From positions 1-48,941 of the forward strand of contig NZ_QKWJ01000056.1 of the NCBI RefSeq assembly GCF_003353055.1: a stretch of 48,941 bases of DNA, in the 5' to 3' direction. This stretch comes from Cupriavidus lacunae. GTDB taxonomy: Bacteria > Pseudomonadota > Gammaproteobacteria > Burkholderiales > Burkholderiaceae. Under the pieces are notes generated by a model. That model was not told where the DNA came from, did no database searches, and was given only the letters and a program-made list of their open reading frames with translations. Below, piece after piece: positions 7,659 to 16,201 of this stretch (its first letter is position 1; every line of letters starts with the position of its first letter). The translations under genes and the position numbers were made by a program.

Positions 7659-9671
7659 ATGCCTGGGACATCCATGCCAACGCACGGCGGCACCCAACTG
7701 CGTGCAGCGCGCCATGCTTCCATCCGGCCGGGCCTGCACCTGTTGGTCGCCGCCTGCGCCGCCGTCGCGCTGTCAGCCTGCGATCGTGACGGAGATCGCA
7801 GCGCACCCGTGCCAGCCGCGCCAATGCCCAGCGCTTCGGCCGCGCCAGCGCCGCCCGCGCCGCGTCCACGATTCGATGACATCCTGGATGCCTCCGGGAA
7901 ACTGGTGCCGGAAGCCTATGTCGCCATTGCTTCCGACTACAGCAGCGAAGAAGCTATCGCCTATCGTTATGGCCCGGCAAACGCGAAACCAGTGGCGGCG
8001 CCCACCTACTGGCAGCCCGGCGACAAGACCTTCTATCCCCATGGGAACGTTTGCTACCAAAAGGAATTCCCCAAGGACGAACTGAATACCAACCTCAGGA
8101 TCATTTACCAGCTAGGCGCCCTGGATTGCTCCAGGAACGATTTCGGCAGCAATATGGGAGACGTCATATACCGTGCCGATGCGCCATCGGACCCCGGCGT
8201 CACCTCGCTGCTGACGCTGGACCTGAGCGCCGGGACGGTTGCCGAGAAACCCCAGTTGCCGTGGGTTTACGGCCATGTATCGACCGACCCTCAGTTGAAG
8301 AATCATATCGCTGCCAATGGCGGCGTATTGCCAAGGCGTCCGATTGCCATGGGCCGCTGTAGCGAGCACGATTGCGCCCAGGCACTGATCGCCTTTCAGA
8401 ATGGCTTGATTGCTTCGGTCGGCAGCAATACTGCCTCTCACTCCGCTTCGGTGAAGCTGCCGGCGGGCAAGGTCCCTACCGCCATCGCGATTACGACCAA
8501 TTCCGAGTTTGCGCTGGTGACTGTCTGGGATACCAAAGCCCTAAAAGGCCAGGTGGCAGTGCTGGCGCTGGGCAGTCTTGCTGACGGCAGCAAGGTCGGC
8601 GGGCCCTACGATCCCAGCGCGGGATCGTGGCCGGGCCTGTACCCCGGCCTGAGGAACATGTCCAATTTTATCTTCATCAAGCTTCTGGGTTTTATTGACT
8701 TGCCGGAGATGGCGGCGCCAACGGGCATTTCGGCGGTTACGGATTTTGGCGTGATGCAGGACAACAGCACGCAAGGATGGCTGATTGACCCGGTCGGGAA
8801 CCGAGGCGCCAGCCTGACCATGACGGAGGTGAACCCGGGCACCAACAGCATCAATCAGAAAAGCTTCACGCGCGCTGGCATCAACGGGAAACTGGTCTCC
8901 CGGGCCGGCGTTGCGGCGGTGATTTCAAAATCCGAGAAGAAGGTCATATTCCTGAACCTGAAACCCCTCTTCGACAAGGTCAACAACGCCTATTTTGAAG
9001 GCAGCAATGCTTCGCTGCGATCGACCCTTGCGAATACTGGCCTGGGCGATACGCAGTGGCCTCCGGCTTTTGCCGTCGAGAATTATGCGCCGACCGTTAT
9101 CAAGTCGATGAACCTGCCTGAGAAGCCGACGGTGGTGAAGGTTTCGATCCTGCCGAATCCCGGCCGCGCCTGGGTCGCGACCGAGGACGGGAAGATCCGG
9201 GCGTTCTCCGTGGCAGGCGTGCAGTCCGGGCGCAACATGGACCCCAACCTGATCAAGGAGATGAAGAGCCTCCAGGTCGGCAAGAATCCCACCAGCATGA
9301 CCCATCATGTGATCGTGGGGCTTGGCAACTCGAACACCAGGCTTTGGGTGGTATCCCGCGGCGCGCAGCAGATCCAGCTTGTGGATATGGTGAGCCTGAC
9401 CATCGAGAAAACGCTTCAGGACTCCCGCATCGTCGATCCCATTACCGTCGACGAAACCCAGCAGAACCCCCTGCTGACCAGTGTGATTACCATTACGGAT
9501 TACACCGGCAAGCAGGTGATGAACTACCGCTACGCGCCGATTGCCTTGCAAGGCGGCAATACGCCGCTGCATATTGGCATCGGCAAGTCAGGGAACGAGT
9601 TGTTTGAGTTTGGCGGCACCTATGCGGTGCCTGGCAAGCCGTTTGATTTTACGCAGAGCAATGTGCCCTGA
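7659..9671 (+). CDS. Large secreted lipoprotein with beta-propeller-like repeats
   Basis: This 670-residue protein has a lipoprotein signal: a basic N-terminus, then LHLLVAACAAVALSACDRDG, where LSAC is the lipobox and the Cys near residue 41 would be lipidated. A Pro/Ala-rich linker follows. The body has repeated short strand-turn stretches such as PNPGRAWVATEDGKIRAFSV and GNSNTRLWVVSRGAQQIQLVDMVS that look like blades of a YncE/YVTN-type propeller. I do not recognise a named family. It is convergent with the YncE-like gene at 9718, suggesting two related periplasmic or outer-surface proteins. The start is uncertain: an ATG five codons later is equally placed relative to weak purine-rich sequence. 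No enzyme motif is evident. Confidence 0.75.
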   Translation: MPGTSMPTHGGTQLRAARHASIRPGLHLLVAACAAVALSACDRDGDRSAPVPAAPMPSASAAPAPPAPRPRFDDILDASGKLVPEAYVAIASDYSSEEAIAYRYGPANAKPVAAPTYWQPGDKTFYPHGNVCYQKEFPKDELNTNLRIIYQLGALDCSRNDFGSNMGDVIYRADAPSDPGVTSLLTLDLSAGTVAEKPQLPWVYGHVSTDPQLKNHIAANGGVLPRRPIAMGRCSEHDCAQALIAFQNGLIASVGSNTASHSASVKLPAGKVPTAIAITTNSEFALVTVWDTKALKGQVAVLALGSLADGSKVGGPYDPSAGSWPGLYPGLRNMSNFIFIKLLGFIDLPEMAAPTGISAVTDFGVMQDNSTQGWLIDPVGNRGASLTMTEVNPGTNSINQKSFTRAGINGKLVSRAGVAAVISKSEKKVIFLNLKPLFDKVNNAYFEGSNASLRSTLANTGLGDTQWPPAFAVENYAPTVIKSMNLPEKPTVVKVSILPNPGRAWVATEDGKIRAFSVAGVQSGRNMDPNLIKEMKSLQVGKNPTSMTHHVIVGLGNSNTRLWVVSRGAQQIQLVDMVSLTIEKTLQDSRIVDPITVDETQQNPLLTSVITITDYTGKQVMNYRYAPIALQGGNTPLHIGIGKSGNELFEFGGTYAVPGKPFDFTQSNVP

Positions 9672-9675
9672 ACGG

Positions 9676-9697
9676 CCCTGCCCTCTGAGCGGCAGGG
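9676..9697. terminator. Bidirectional terminator-like hairpin
   Basis: CCCTGCC and GGCAGGG form a 7-bp GC stem around an 8-nt loop, five bases after the lipoprotein stop and between two convergent genes. There is no T-run on either side, so strength is uncertain. Confidence 0.5.
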
Positions 9698-9717
9698 TCG
9701 CCGCAACCTGGTCAGCG

Positions 9718-11103
9718 TTACGGCACGCTGACCAACACCGCCCTGGCCGGGTCCGCCGGCGCATCCCCCTCCATCACGACCATCTGCGCGGGTGATGCCG
9801 TCTTTGTCGACAGCGTCGACACGACCTCCCGCATCGGCCCGATCGCCGTGCCGTTGGCCATGCCGGCCGGATTGGTCTTGAAGCTTGCCACCGGCGCTCG
9901 TTGCGCGCCCACATAGACGCTATAGGTAGTCTCCGGCTTCAGCTTGAACAAGGACACTTCCAACGCGTCGACAACCCCCAGGTTGCGCGCCACGACAAAG
10001 CCTTTGGCGTCGCCGCCGACTGGCTTGAGCGCGATGTTGACCGGCTCGCTGTTCGCTCTCTGCACGAGGTTGTCAGTCCCGCTGCCGCTCGGCACTGCGT
10101 TCCGGACATAGACCAATGCCTGAGGTGCCTGCCCGACCGGCACGCGCGCCATGACCTGGTTGGTGGCGGTGTCGATCACATCCACCGCGTCGCCATTCTC
10201 CAATCCGACAAACACGCGTGAGCCGTCGTCGGCAGTCCAGATGCCGTGCGGCAGCGCGCCGACCGGAATGGTGGCGACCAGCCGGGGCGTGGCGTCGGTG
10301 GTGAAGACCTTCACCACGTTCTCGCCGCCCACCGTCACGTAGGCGAGCGTGCCGCTGGCCGTCCTGGCAAAGGCCAGGTGGTTGGTAATAAAGCCGGTAT
10401 CGAAGACGCCCTTCACTTCCAGCTTCTCGGTGTCGATACGCGTGACCTTGCCCACGTCCTTGTGCGTCATCCAGACTTCCCTGAAGTCAGGCGTGAACTG
10501 CAGGAACGGGGAGAACGGGCTGACCACATCCAGCCGCTTGACCACCTTGTGGGCCCTGACGTCGATAATATCCACCACGGGGTTGAAGCTGGACACCACG
10601 AAGGCGAGCTTTCCCGCCGGATGGAACAGCACCATGCCCGGCCCCGCCGTCGTCGGGATGCGGCGGGTTTCGCGGAACGTGGTGGGGTTGATGACCGAGA
10701 TGTAGTCCTCGCCGCGCACCACCACCCATACCTCTTTCCCATCCGCGGTAAAGAAGCCCTCATGCGGAGAGCGGCCGATATAGGCAATACCCTTGACCTT
10801 GTTGGTCGCGGTATCGATGAACGCGACGGAGTTGGAGCCGTTGGAGATCGCGATCAGGGTCCGGTGGTCGGGCGAGAACCCCAGGCCATGGACATTGAGT
10901 TCGCCCTTGTAGAGCGGCGACAGCACGTCCGGCCGTGTGTTGCCAAGCCGGATCTGGCCAAGTAATGTGTTGCTGACGGGGTTGATCACCGACACCGTGT
11001 TGGTGTTCTGATCCGCGGTGTACACGCGATCCTGGGGCTGCGGCGCGGCGAAGGCGAGTTGCGTGCCTACTGAGATGGCGAGGATAACGAGAGGTTTCTT
11101 CAT
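9718..11103 (-). CDS. YncE/YVTN-type beta-propeller protein, exported
   Basis: This 461-residue protein has a Sec signal peptide (MKKPLVILAISVGTQLAFAA) followed by at least six repeats of the YVTN type: DRVYTADQNTNTVSVINP, FIDTATNKVKGIAYIG, VDIIDVRAHKVVKRLDV, TRIDTEKLEV and VDVIDTATNQVMARVPVG. A C-terminal region of about 110 residues after the propeller resembles a beta-sandwich rather than a blade. Proteins of this family are periplasmic scaffolds or metal-responsive accessory proteins; no catalytic site is visible. It lies 49 bp downstream of the DUF305 gene on the same strand, so the two probably form an operon. That would link it to metal, perhaps copper, handling, but this is inference. 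Confidence 0.8.
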   Translation of the reverse strand: MKKPLVILAISVGTQLAFAAPQPQDRVYTADQNTNTVSVINPVSNTLLGQIRLGNTRPDVLSPLYKGELNVHGLGFSPDHRTLIAISNGSNSVAFIDTATNKVKGIAYIGRSPHEGFFTADGKEVWVVVRGEDYISVINPTTFRETRRIPTTAGPGMVLFHPAGKLAFVVSSFNPVVDIIDVRAHKVVKRLDVVSPFSPFLQFTPDFREVWMTHKDVGKVTRIDTEKLEVKGVFDTGFITNHLAFARTASGTLAYVTVGGENVVKVFTTDATPRLVATIPVGALPHGIWTADDGSRVFVGLENGDAVDVIDTATNQVMARVPVGQAPQALVYVRNAVPSGSGTDNLVQRANSEPVNIALKPVGGDAKGFVVARNLGVVDALEVSLFKLKPETTYSVYVGAQRAPVASFKTNPAGMANGTAIGPMREVVSTLSTKTASPAQMVVMEGDAPADPARAVLVSVP

Positions 11104-11152
11104 GGCTGTTTGAGGCTCGATGCAGGTGGCGTGGGGGGCAGGAACTGGCCCG

Positions 11153-11599
11153 CTAGCGAGGATTTGTGGGGTCGGACGGCTGGGACTGGTGGCGCTGCAG
11201 CCACGCCTGCATCAGCCGGATCTCGTTCTGCTGCTCGGTGATGATGCCCTGGGCGAGATTGCGCAGCTCCGGATCCTTGCCATACAGCAGCAGCGCCTTG
11301 GCCATGTCGATCGCGCCCTGGTGGTGCGGGATCATCATGGTCACAAAGTCGTGGTCCGGGACGCCGTTCATGGGCGCCTGCGTCATGCCGTGATGCATCA
11401 CGGCCATGGCGTCATCCATCAGGCCGGCGAATGGCTTTGCGGTGCTGGCGACAAACCGGGGCGGTGCCTGAGTCGGGGCATTTCCGGGATGCTGGTGGGC
11501 ATCCTGGGCTGGCGCGGTAAAGCTTGCAGCAAATAGGAACAGCGCCGGCACAAGGCGTGCCACGGTGCCGACGCTGTTGCGTGAGGTTCTCCAATTCAT
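11153..11599 (-). CDS. DUF305 domain-containing exported protein
   Basis: This is a 148-residue protein with an N-terminal signal peptide (ALFLFAASFTAPAQ) and a DUF305 domain of the ferritin-like helical type. The hallmark MMIPHHQGAIDMAK is present, along with the His/Met-rich MAVMHHGM before it. DUF305 proteins are periplasmic and frequently neighbour copper-resistance genes; His and Met clusters suggest metal binding. The start at 11599 (MNWRTSRNS) has AAGGAGACC upstream; an earlier in-frame start at 11662 lacks one. It is the first gene of a likely pair with the YncE-like gene, and is divergent from chrB. Confidence 0.85.
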   Translation of the reverse strand: MNWRTSRNSVGTVARLVPALFLFAASFTAPAQDAHQHPGNAPTQAPPRFVASTAKPFAGLMDDAMAVMHHGMTQAPMNGVPDHDFVTMMIPHHQGAIDMAKALLLYGKDPELRNLAQGIITEQQNEIRLMQAWLQRHQSQPSDPTNPR

Positions 11600-11698
11600 C
11601 GCAGGGTCTCCTTTTTTCCCGGCCGGGCGTTCGCGTGGCTTGGGGATTACCTGCGTAAACACACGGGAGGCGTGGGCTATTCCATCGACTTCTAAATT

Positions 11699-11714
11699 TG
11701 TAGAGATCTCTACA
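11699..11714. promoter_or_regulatory. Perfect 16-bp palindrome between DUF305 and chrB
   Basis: TGTAGAGATCTCTACA is a perfect palindrome in the divergent promoter region, 38 bp before the chrB start. ChrB proteins are described as chromate-responsive regulators of chr operons, so a ChrB operator is a plausible reading; a regulator of the DUF305 gene is the alternative. Confidence 0.55.
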
Positions 11715-11752
11715 GTATTGAAGAGCAGTCTATGGAGATCTAAGATGCCTGC

Positions 11753-12339
11753 ATGCCTGCCCTTTCCGATTCCTGGGTCCTGCTGATCGTCAGCCTGCCA
11801 ACGTCCGGCGCTACTGCGCGGATGCGGATCTGGCGCGCGCTCAAGGCGCTTGGCTGCGGTGCCTTGCGCGACGGCGCCTACCTTTTACCCGCCGGCGAGG
11901 AGCAAGTCGCCCAACTGCGCGAACTGGCCGACGAAACCACGCGAGAAGACGGCCAGGCCTGGCTGCTCAGTGTGCGGGCGGTGGGTAACGAGGCCGCGGC
12001 CTTTCGCGCACTGTTCGATCGCAGTGCCGACTATGCCGAGTTGCTGGCCGCGTTGTCCGACGCACGCAAGTCTCTTTCCGGGCTGGACGAAACAGAGCTC
12101 AACCGCTTGCTGAAACGGCACGGGCGCACCTACGAGACGACAACCGGGGTCTGGGCCGCCTGGGTGCAATGGTCCACGCGCTGGATATCGGCGGCCCGGC
12201 AGTGCCGGAAGCCAGCGGATTCGAAGCCGTGCTTGCAGGCGCCCGCGAGCGCCTGCCCGACGACGATGCACTGCTGACGGAGATCGGCCTGGTGCTGGAT
12301 TCGCTCTACACCCACTTTTCAGGCAACCGTCAACGCTAA
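11753..12339 (+). pseudogene. chrB: Chromate resistance protein ChrB, internally deleted and frameshifted
   Basis: Residues 1 to about 125 match the ChrB N-terminal domain (WVLLIVSLPTSGATARMRIWRALKALG.G.LRDGAYLLP, broken here for length, and ALFDRSADYAELL). The frame then diverges. In another frame, from about 12134, the sequence RLGAMVHALDIGGPAVPEA then GFEAVLAGARERLPDDDALL matches the extreme C-terminus of ChrB, ending at the TAA at 12337. A full ChrB is a little over 300 residues, so roughly 120 central residues are gone and the ends are out of frame. The good GGAG at 11734 serves an out-of-frame ATG at 11745, so the start may be damaged too. No chrA transporter follows. Confidence 0.75.
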
Positions 12340-12361
12340 GCTACCCAAACAAGGAAAAGGT

Positions 12362-12499
12362 ATGAACGATCGCCAGCAGATTGGCGCCCGGCCTGCCATG
12401 ACGGAGGAGCGCCCGGTCTATACCCTCTGGCAACTGGTGATATACGTTGCGGGGGCGGCGCTGATCGGCCTGGCCGTCTTTCCACTCCTGCATCACTGA
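12362..12499 (+). CDS. Small single-pass membrane protein, 45 aa
   Basis: ATG at 12362 follows AAGGAAAAGG and opens a 45-codon frame. The first 20 residues are polar (MNDRQQIGARPAMTEERPVY) and the rest is one transmembrane helix, LWQLVIYVAGAALIGLAVF, closing with PLLHH. It sits between the chrB remnant (22 bp after its stop) and the MFS gene, on the same strand. I do not recognise it by name. The strong ribosome site and the clean topology argue that it is real. It may be an accessory of the downstream transporter or a former chr-operon gene. Confidence 0.6.
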   Translation: MNDRQQIGARPAMTEERPVYTLWQLVIYVAGAALIGLAVFPLLHH

Positions 12500-12586
12500 A
12501 GCCGTATTGCCCAGGGGATACGCAGCGATGGCCACCGATAGTGCCCGTATAAGCGCCTTGACGATGCGTGGACCGAGGGTGCCGCT

Positions 12587-13819
12587 ATGACAGACAATGG
12601 GGGCTGGCTTGCGCGCCTGGCATTGCCTGACGGCGTCCACCCCAGTGCTTTGCCGCTGCTCGTTGGCCGTGCGCTGCGCGGTTTCTGTGACGGGTTCATC
12701 GCCGTTTTGTTGCCGGCGTACCTGCTGGCTCTCGGCTTCGCGCAACTGGCAGTGGGACTGGTCAGCAGTGCCACCCTGATCGGCTCGGCACTGGCGACCA
12801 TTCTGGTGGGCGTCATCGGGCACCGCTATCCGCAGCGCCGCCTGCTGGTGGCGGCGGCCGCATTGATGGCCGCGACCGGGATAGGATTCGCCGGGCTGTC
12901 TTCCCTTTGGCCGCTGCTGCTCGTCGCATTCATTGGCACGCTCAATCCCAGCGCCGGAGACGTCAGCGTCTTCCTGCCCCTGGAGCACGCTGGCCTTGCC
13001 GATGCGGCTGCCGCCGATGCCCGCACGGCGCTGTTCGCCCGCTACAGTCTGACCGGAGCCCTCTGCGCCGCCATTGGCGCGCTGGCGGCGGCGCTGCCGG
13101 ACTGGCTCGCGGTGCAATTCGGCATCCCTGTCCTTGGCGCCCTGCGAGCCATGTTCGTGGTCTATGCGCTGACCGGTGCCGCGCTCTGGTTCCTCTATGC
13201 CCGCATGCCGGACCCTCAGCCGCACCTGGCTTCCACGAGAGTCCCGCTGGGCCCGTCCCGCCGGATCGTTACCCGCCTTGCCCTGCTCTTCAGCGTCGAT
13301 GCATTTGCCGGCGGCCTGGTGGTGAATTCCCTGCTGGCGCTCTGGTTAATCCAGCGCTTCGGTCTTTCCGTTGGCGCCGCTGGCCAGTTCTTCTTCTGTG
13401 CCGGGCTGCTCAGCGCGGGCTCGCAACTCGTTGCCGCACCGCTGGCTCGCAAGTTCGGGTTGCTGAATACGATGGTGTTCACCCATATTCCATCCAGCGT
13501 CTGCCTGATCGCAGCCGCGCTCTCCCCCTCCCTGGCAGTGACGCTGGGGCTGTTGTTAGTACGCAGCGCGCTGTCGCAGATGGATGTGCCGACCCGGACC
13601 GCCTATGTGATGGCCGTTGTGACGCCGCCGGAACGGCCGGCGGCTGCAAGCCTGACCGCCGTGCCCAGAAGCCTGGCTGCCGCAATCAGTCCGACGCTCG
13701 CTGGCGCGCTGTTGGCCGTCGGCTGGGTCGGCACGCCGCTGGTTGCCTGCGGCGTGCTCAAGATTGCCTATGACCTCGCGCTCCTTGGCGCATTCCGGCG
13801 CGTCAAGCCTCTCGACTGA
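12587..13819 (+). CDS. MFS transporter
   Basis: This 410-residue protein has about twelve hydrophobic segments in two halves joined by a polar loop near residues 205-220 (ARMPDPQPHLAS). The loop between helices 2 and 3 carries the MFS signature region (GVIGHRYPQRRLL, a variant of GxLaDrxGrrxxl). It starts at ATG 12587, inside the TGA of a 20-codon upstream frame (12528-12590), an ATGA overlap that could couple translation. The substrate cannot be read from sequence. MFS genes accompany some chromate-resistance clusters in Cupriavidus relatives, and the chrB remnant upstream fits that, but an organic-compound efflux role is equally possible. Confidence 0.8.
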   Translation: MTDNGGWLARLALPDGVHPSALPLLVGRALRGFCDGFIAVLLPAYLLALGFAQLAVGLVSSATLIGSALATILVGVIGHRYPQRRLLVAAAALMAATGIGFAGLSSLWPLLLVAFIGTLNPSAGDVSVFLPLEHAGLADAAAADARTALFARYSLTGALCAAIGALAAALPDWLAVQFGIPVLGALRAMFVVYALTGAALWFLYARMPDPQPHLASTRVPLGPSRRIVTRLALLFSVDAFAGGLVVNSLLALWLIQRFGLSVGAAGQFFFCAGLLSAGSQLVAAPLARKFGLLNTMVFTHIPSSVCLIAAALSPSLAVTLGLLLVRSALSQMDVPTRTAYVMAVVTPPERPAAASLTAVPRSLAAAISPTLAGALLAVGWVGTPLVACGVLKIAYDLALLGAFRRVKPLD

Positions 13820-13846
13820 CCTGGCTGCGCGGCTTGAACATCGTCG

Positions 13847-15046
13847 TCACATGGACGCCGCAGCGCGGCCGCCGCCAGGCGCCTGCTCCAGCGCCGCCAG
13901 TATCCTGAATGCCGCCTTCACCCTCTCCGTGACCGGGAAGTTCCTGTTCGCCAGCATCACGACCCCGATGCGCTGCGCCGGCACATAGACGACATAGGCG
14001 CCAAAGCCATTGGTCGAGCCGGTCTTGTTGACCAGCATGCTGGCGGGAGCCGATAGGGGCGGTTCCAGCCTGGTCACCGGGTTGGCCTCGAGCACCACCT
14101 GCGGCGAGCTGCCGGCCAGTACGCTGTCGAGCTTCGCGGGCCAGGCATACATCTCCCAGGCCAGCCCTTGCACCATGTCGTCGACCTTGACGTATCCGGT
14201 GTGGGTGCCGGCGATCGCTTGCTGCAGCCTGGCATCCAGCCCGGCGCTGTTCATGTTGGCTTCGACAAAGCGGATCATGTCGGCCGACGTGGTCTTCACG
14301 CCGTAGGCTTCGGCATCCAGCACGCCGGGGGTCACGCGGACCGGCTTGCCGTCCTTCGCATAGCCATAGGCGTAGTCGCCCATGCGCGCCTTCGGCACCG
14401 TGATGTAGGTGCTGCGCAGTCCCAGCGCCGGGAACAGGGTTTTCTCCATCAGTGCATCGAACGGCTGGCCCATGCTCCTGGCGGCCAGGTAGCCGAACAG
14501 GCCGATGCTGGGATTCGAGTATTGCCGGTGGGTACCGGCCGCATACCTGGGATGCCAGTTCCTGAAGTAATCGACCATCTTGTCCGTATCGGTGACGGCA
14601 TCGGGAAACTGCAGCGGCAGCCCGCCCGCCGCATACGTGCCGAGATCCAGCAGGCTGGTCTTGCCCAGGCTGCTGCCGGCAAGCTGGGGCAAGTACCTGG
14701 CTGCGTTGTCGGTGAGGGACAAGGCGCCGCTGGCCTGCGCGTAGGCGGCGAGCGTGGCGGTGAAGGTCTTGCTGACCGAGCCGATCTCGAACAGCGTGTC
14801 GCCGTCGACCTTGCGTCCGCCCTCCTTCGCGGCGACGCCGTAGTTGAAGTAGTACTGCTTGCCACCGGCGGTGACCGCCACGGCCATGCCCGGCACGTTG
14901 TGCGCCTTCATGAGGGGGCGGATGGCCTCGTTCACGGCGCGCTCGAGCCCCGCCTGACCGACACGGTCGGCAGCGTGGGCACTGGTGCCGCAAAGCAGGG
15001 CCGCGGCGGCAAAGGCCCACATTCGTTTCGTGAAAAGCTTTTTCAT
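13847..15046 (-). CDS. ampC: Class C (AmpC-type) beta-lactamase
   Basis: This 399-residue exported serine beta-lactamase has a signal peptide (AFAAAALLCGTSAHA) and the three hallmark motifs of class C: S90-V-S-K93 with the acylated serine, Y176-S-N178, and K341-T-G343. Length and motif spacing fit AmpC proteins and not class A. It hydrolyses cephalosporins and penicillins in the periplasm. There is no ampR gene next to it, so expression is probably constitutive or set elsewhere. It converges on the MFS gene (27-bp gap) and is divergent from phnC, sharing a 240-bp intergenic region that contains a Pho box facing phnC. It could also be a related esterase, but the YSN and KTG motifs favour lactamase. 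Confidence 0.85.
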   Translation of the reverse strand: MKKLFTKRMWAFAAAALLCGTSAHAADRVGQAGLERAVNEAIRPLMKAHNVPGMAVAVTAGGKQYYFNYGVAAKEGGRKVDGDTLFEIGSVSKTFTATLAAYAQASGALSLTDNAARYLPQLAGSSLGKTSLLDLGTYAAGGLPLQFPDAVTDTDKMVDYFRNWHPRYAAGTHRQYSNPSIGLFGYLAARSMGQPFDALMEKTLFPALGLRSTYITVPKARMGDYAYGYAKDGKPVRVTPGVLDAEAYGVKTTSADMIRFVEANMNSAGLDARLQQAIAGTHTGYVKVDDMVQGLAWEMYAWPAKLDSVLAGSSPQVVLEANPVTRLEPPLSAPASMLVNKTGSTNGFGAYVVYVPAQRIGVVMLANRNFPVTERVKAAFRILAALEQAPGGGRAAASM

Positions 15047-15226
15047 ATCAGACAGTCTTGGACGTCGTAACCAGGATTCGGGGCGGATGCATGCAATCGA
15101 AGCGTGAGTGCGCTGGCATGACGCAACCGGAAATCCGCCCGAAGCAGGGAAATATACGAGACTCTACAGCTTGCGCAAACGCCGCTTGGTTCACGCCAGC
15201 ATCATCTTCGGTCCGGATCGCATCCC

Positions 15227-15260
15227 AAGTCATCGTTCTGTCATCCACCCCGGCCAGAAT
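15227..15260 (+). promoter_or_regulatory. Pho box and -10 of the phnC promoter
   Basis: Two direct heptamer-like repeats, AGTCAT (15228-15233) and CTGTCAT (15238-15244), are spaced 11 bp apart, as in PhoB boxes. A -10-like CAGAAT (15255-15260) follows 11 bp later, and the phnC ATG is 30 bp further on. The same layout occurs at 27662-27695 before the LacI-ABC operon, with nearly identical bases throughout. This indicates PhoB activation of phnCDE under phosphate starvation. Confidence 0.75.
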
Positions 15261-15289
15261 GCGCAGGTCATTCAAGTCAGGGAGTCGCC

Positions 15290-16144
15290 ATGACGCACGC
15301 AATTGAAGTCCGCGGGCTTTCCAAATCGTTCCGCGCGGACCGCAAGGCGCTTGACGATGTCACGCTGCAGATCGCGCCAGGCGAGATGGTCGCCCTGCTG
15401 GGCGCATCGGGATCGGGCAAGTCCACGCTGCTGCGCCACGTGGCGGGCTTTGTCACCGGCGATGCCGGCGCTGGCGAAATCCTCGTCAATGGCCGCCACG
15501 TGCAGCGCAACGGCCGCCTGGCCGGCAATGTGCGCAAGGTGCGGGGCGAGATCGGTTTTGTGTTCCAGCAGTTCAACCTGGTGGGCCGTCTTCCGGTCAT
15601 CACCAACGTGCTGGTCGGCATGCTGGCGCGGGTACCCAAGTGGCGCAGCCTGCTGCGTATCTTCAAGGCCGATGAAGTCCAGAGCGGGCTCGATGCGCTT
15701 GCACAAGTTGGTATAGACGACTATGCGTTTCAAAGGGCCTCGACGCTGTCGGGCGGGCAGCAGCAGCGCGCGGCCATCGCCCGCACGCTGGTGCAGAACG
15801 CAAAGGTGATCCTGGCCGACGAGCCGATCGCCTCGCTCGACCCGGAATCCTCGCGCCGGGTGATGTCGCTGCTCAGGCAGATCAACCGCACGCGCAAGGT
15901 CGCGGTGCTGGTGTCGCTGCACCAGGTTGACGTGGCCATGCGCTACTGCCCCCGGGTGGTGGCGCTGCGGCACGGCAAGGTGGTCTATGACGGCCCCTCC
16001 GCGGCGCTCACGCCCGGCATGCTGCGCGATCTCTACGGCACGGAAGCCGACGAGTTGCTGCTCGATTCCGTGCCGGAAGAAGATGAATCCACCACGGCCA
16101 TGCCGGCACCGGCGATGGTCACGATGCACCTGGCGGCCGCCTGA
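15290..16144 (+). CDS. phnC: Phosphonate ABC transporter ATP-binding protein
   Basis: This 284-residue ABC ATPase energises phosphonate import. Walker A is GASGSGKST (near residue 40), the Q-loop is FVFQQFNLVGRLPV, the signature is LSGGQQQR and Walker B is VILADEP. The sequence LVGRLPVITNVLVGML is characteristic of PhnC. The tail after residue 255 (EEDESTTAMPAPAMV) is a short disordered extension. It is the first gene of phnC-phnD-phnE-phnO-like and follows a Pho box by 30 bp. GGGAG precedes the ATG. Confidence 0.93.
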   Translation: MTHAIEVRGLSKSFRADRKALDDVTLQIAPGEMVALLGASGSGKSTLLRHVAGFVTGDAGAGEILVNGRHVQRNGRLAGNVRKVRGEIGFVFQQFNLVGRLPVITNVLVGMLARVPKWRSLLRIFKADEVQSGLDALAQVGIDDYAFQRASTLSGGQQQRAAIARTLVQNAKVILADEPIASLDPESSRRVMSLLRQINRTRKVAVLVSLHQVDVAMRYCPRVVALRHGKVVYDGPSAALTPGMLRDLYGTEADELLLDSVPEEDESTTAMPAPAMVTMHLAAA

Positions 16145-16201
16145 ACTGCCGCCAATCCACCAACCGCTTTACCCCATAACCGCTTCCCACCGGAGTTGTC
16201 C

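Noticed and set aside
9083..9298. Antisense frames within the lipoprotein gene
   Set aside because: Short, no ribosome sites and no recognisable motifs; the sense strand has a continuous lipoprotein.
12528..12590. A 20-codon frame whose TGA overlaps the MFS start
   Set aside because: It has no convincing ribosome site and no recognisable sequence; it could couple translation but is not listed as a gene.
13803..15020. A 405-codon frame on the same strand as the beta-lactamase
   Set aside because: It is an out-of-frame shadow of ampC, with low-complexity Arg/Gly/Ala composition, whereas the other frame has SxxK, YSN and KTG.
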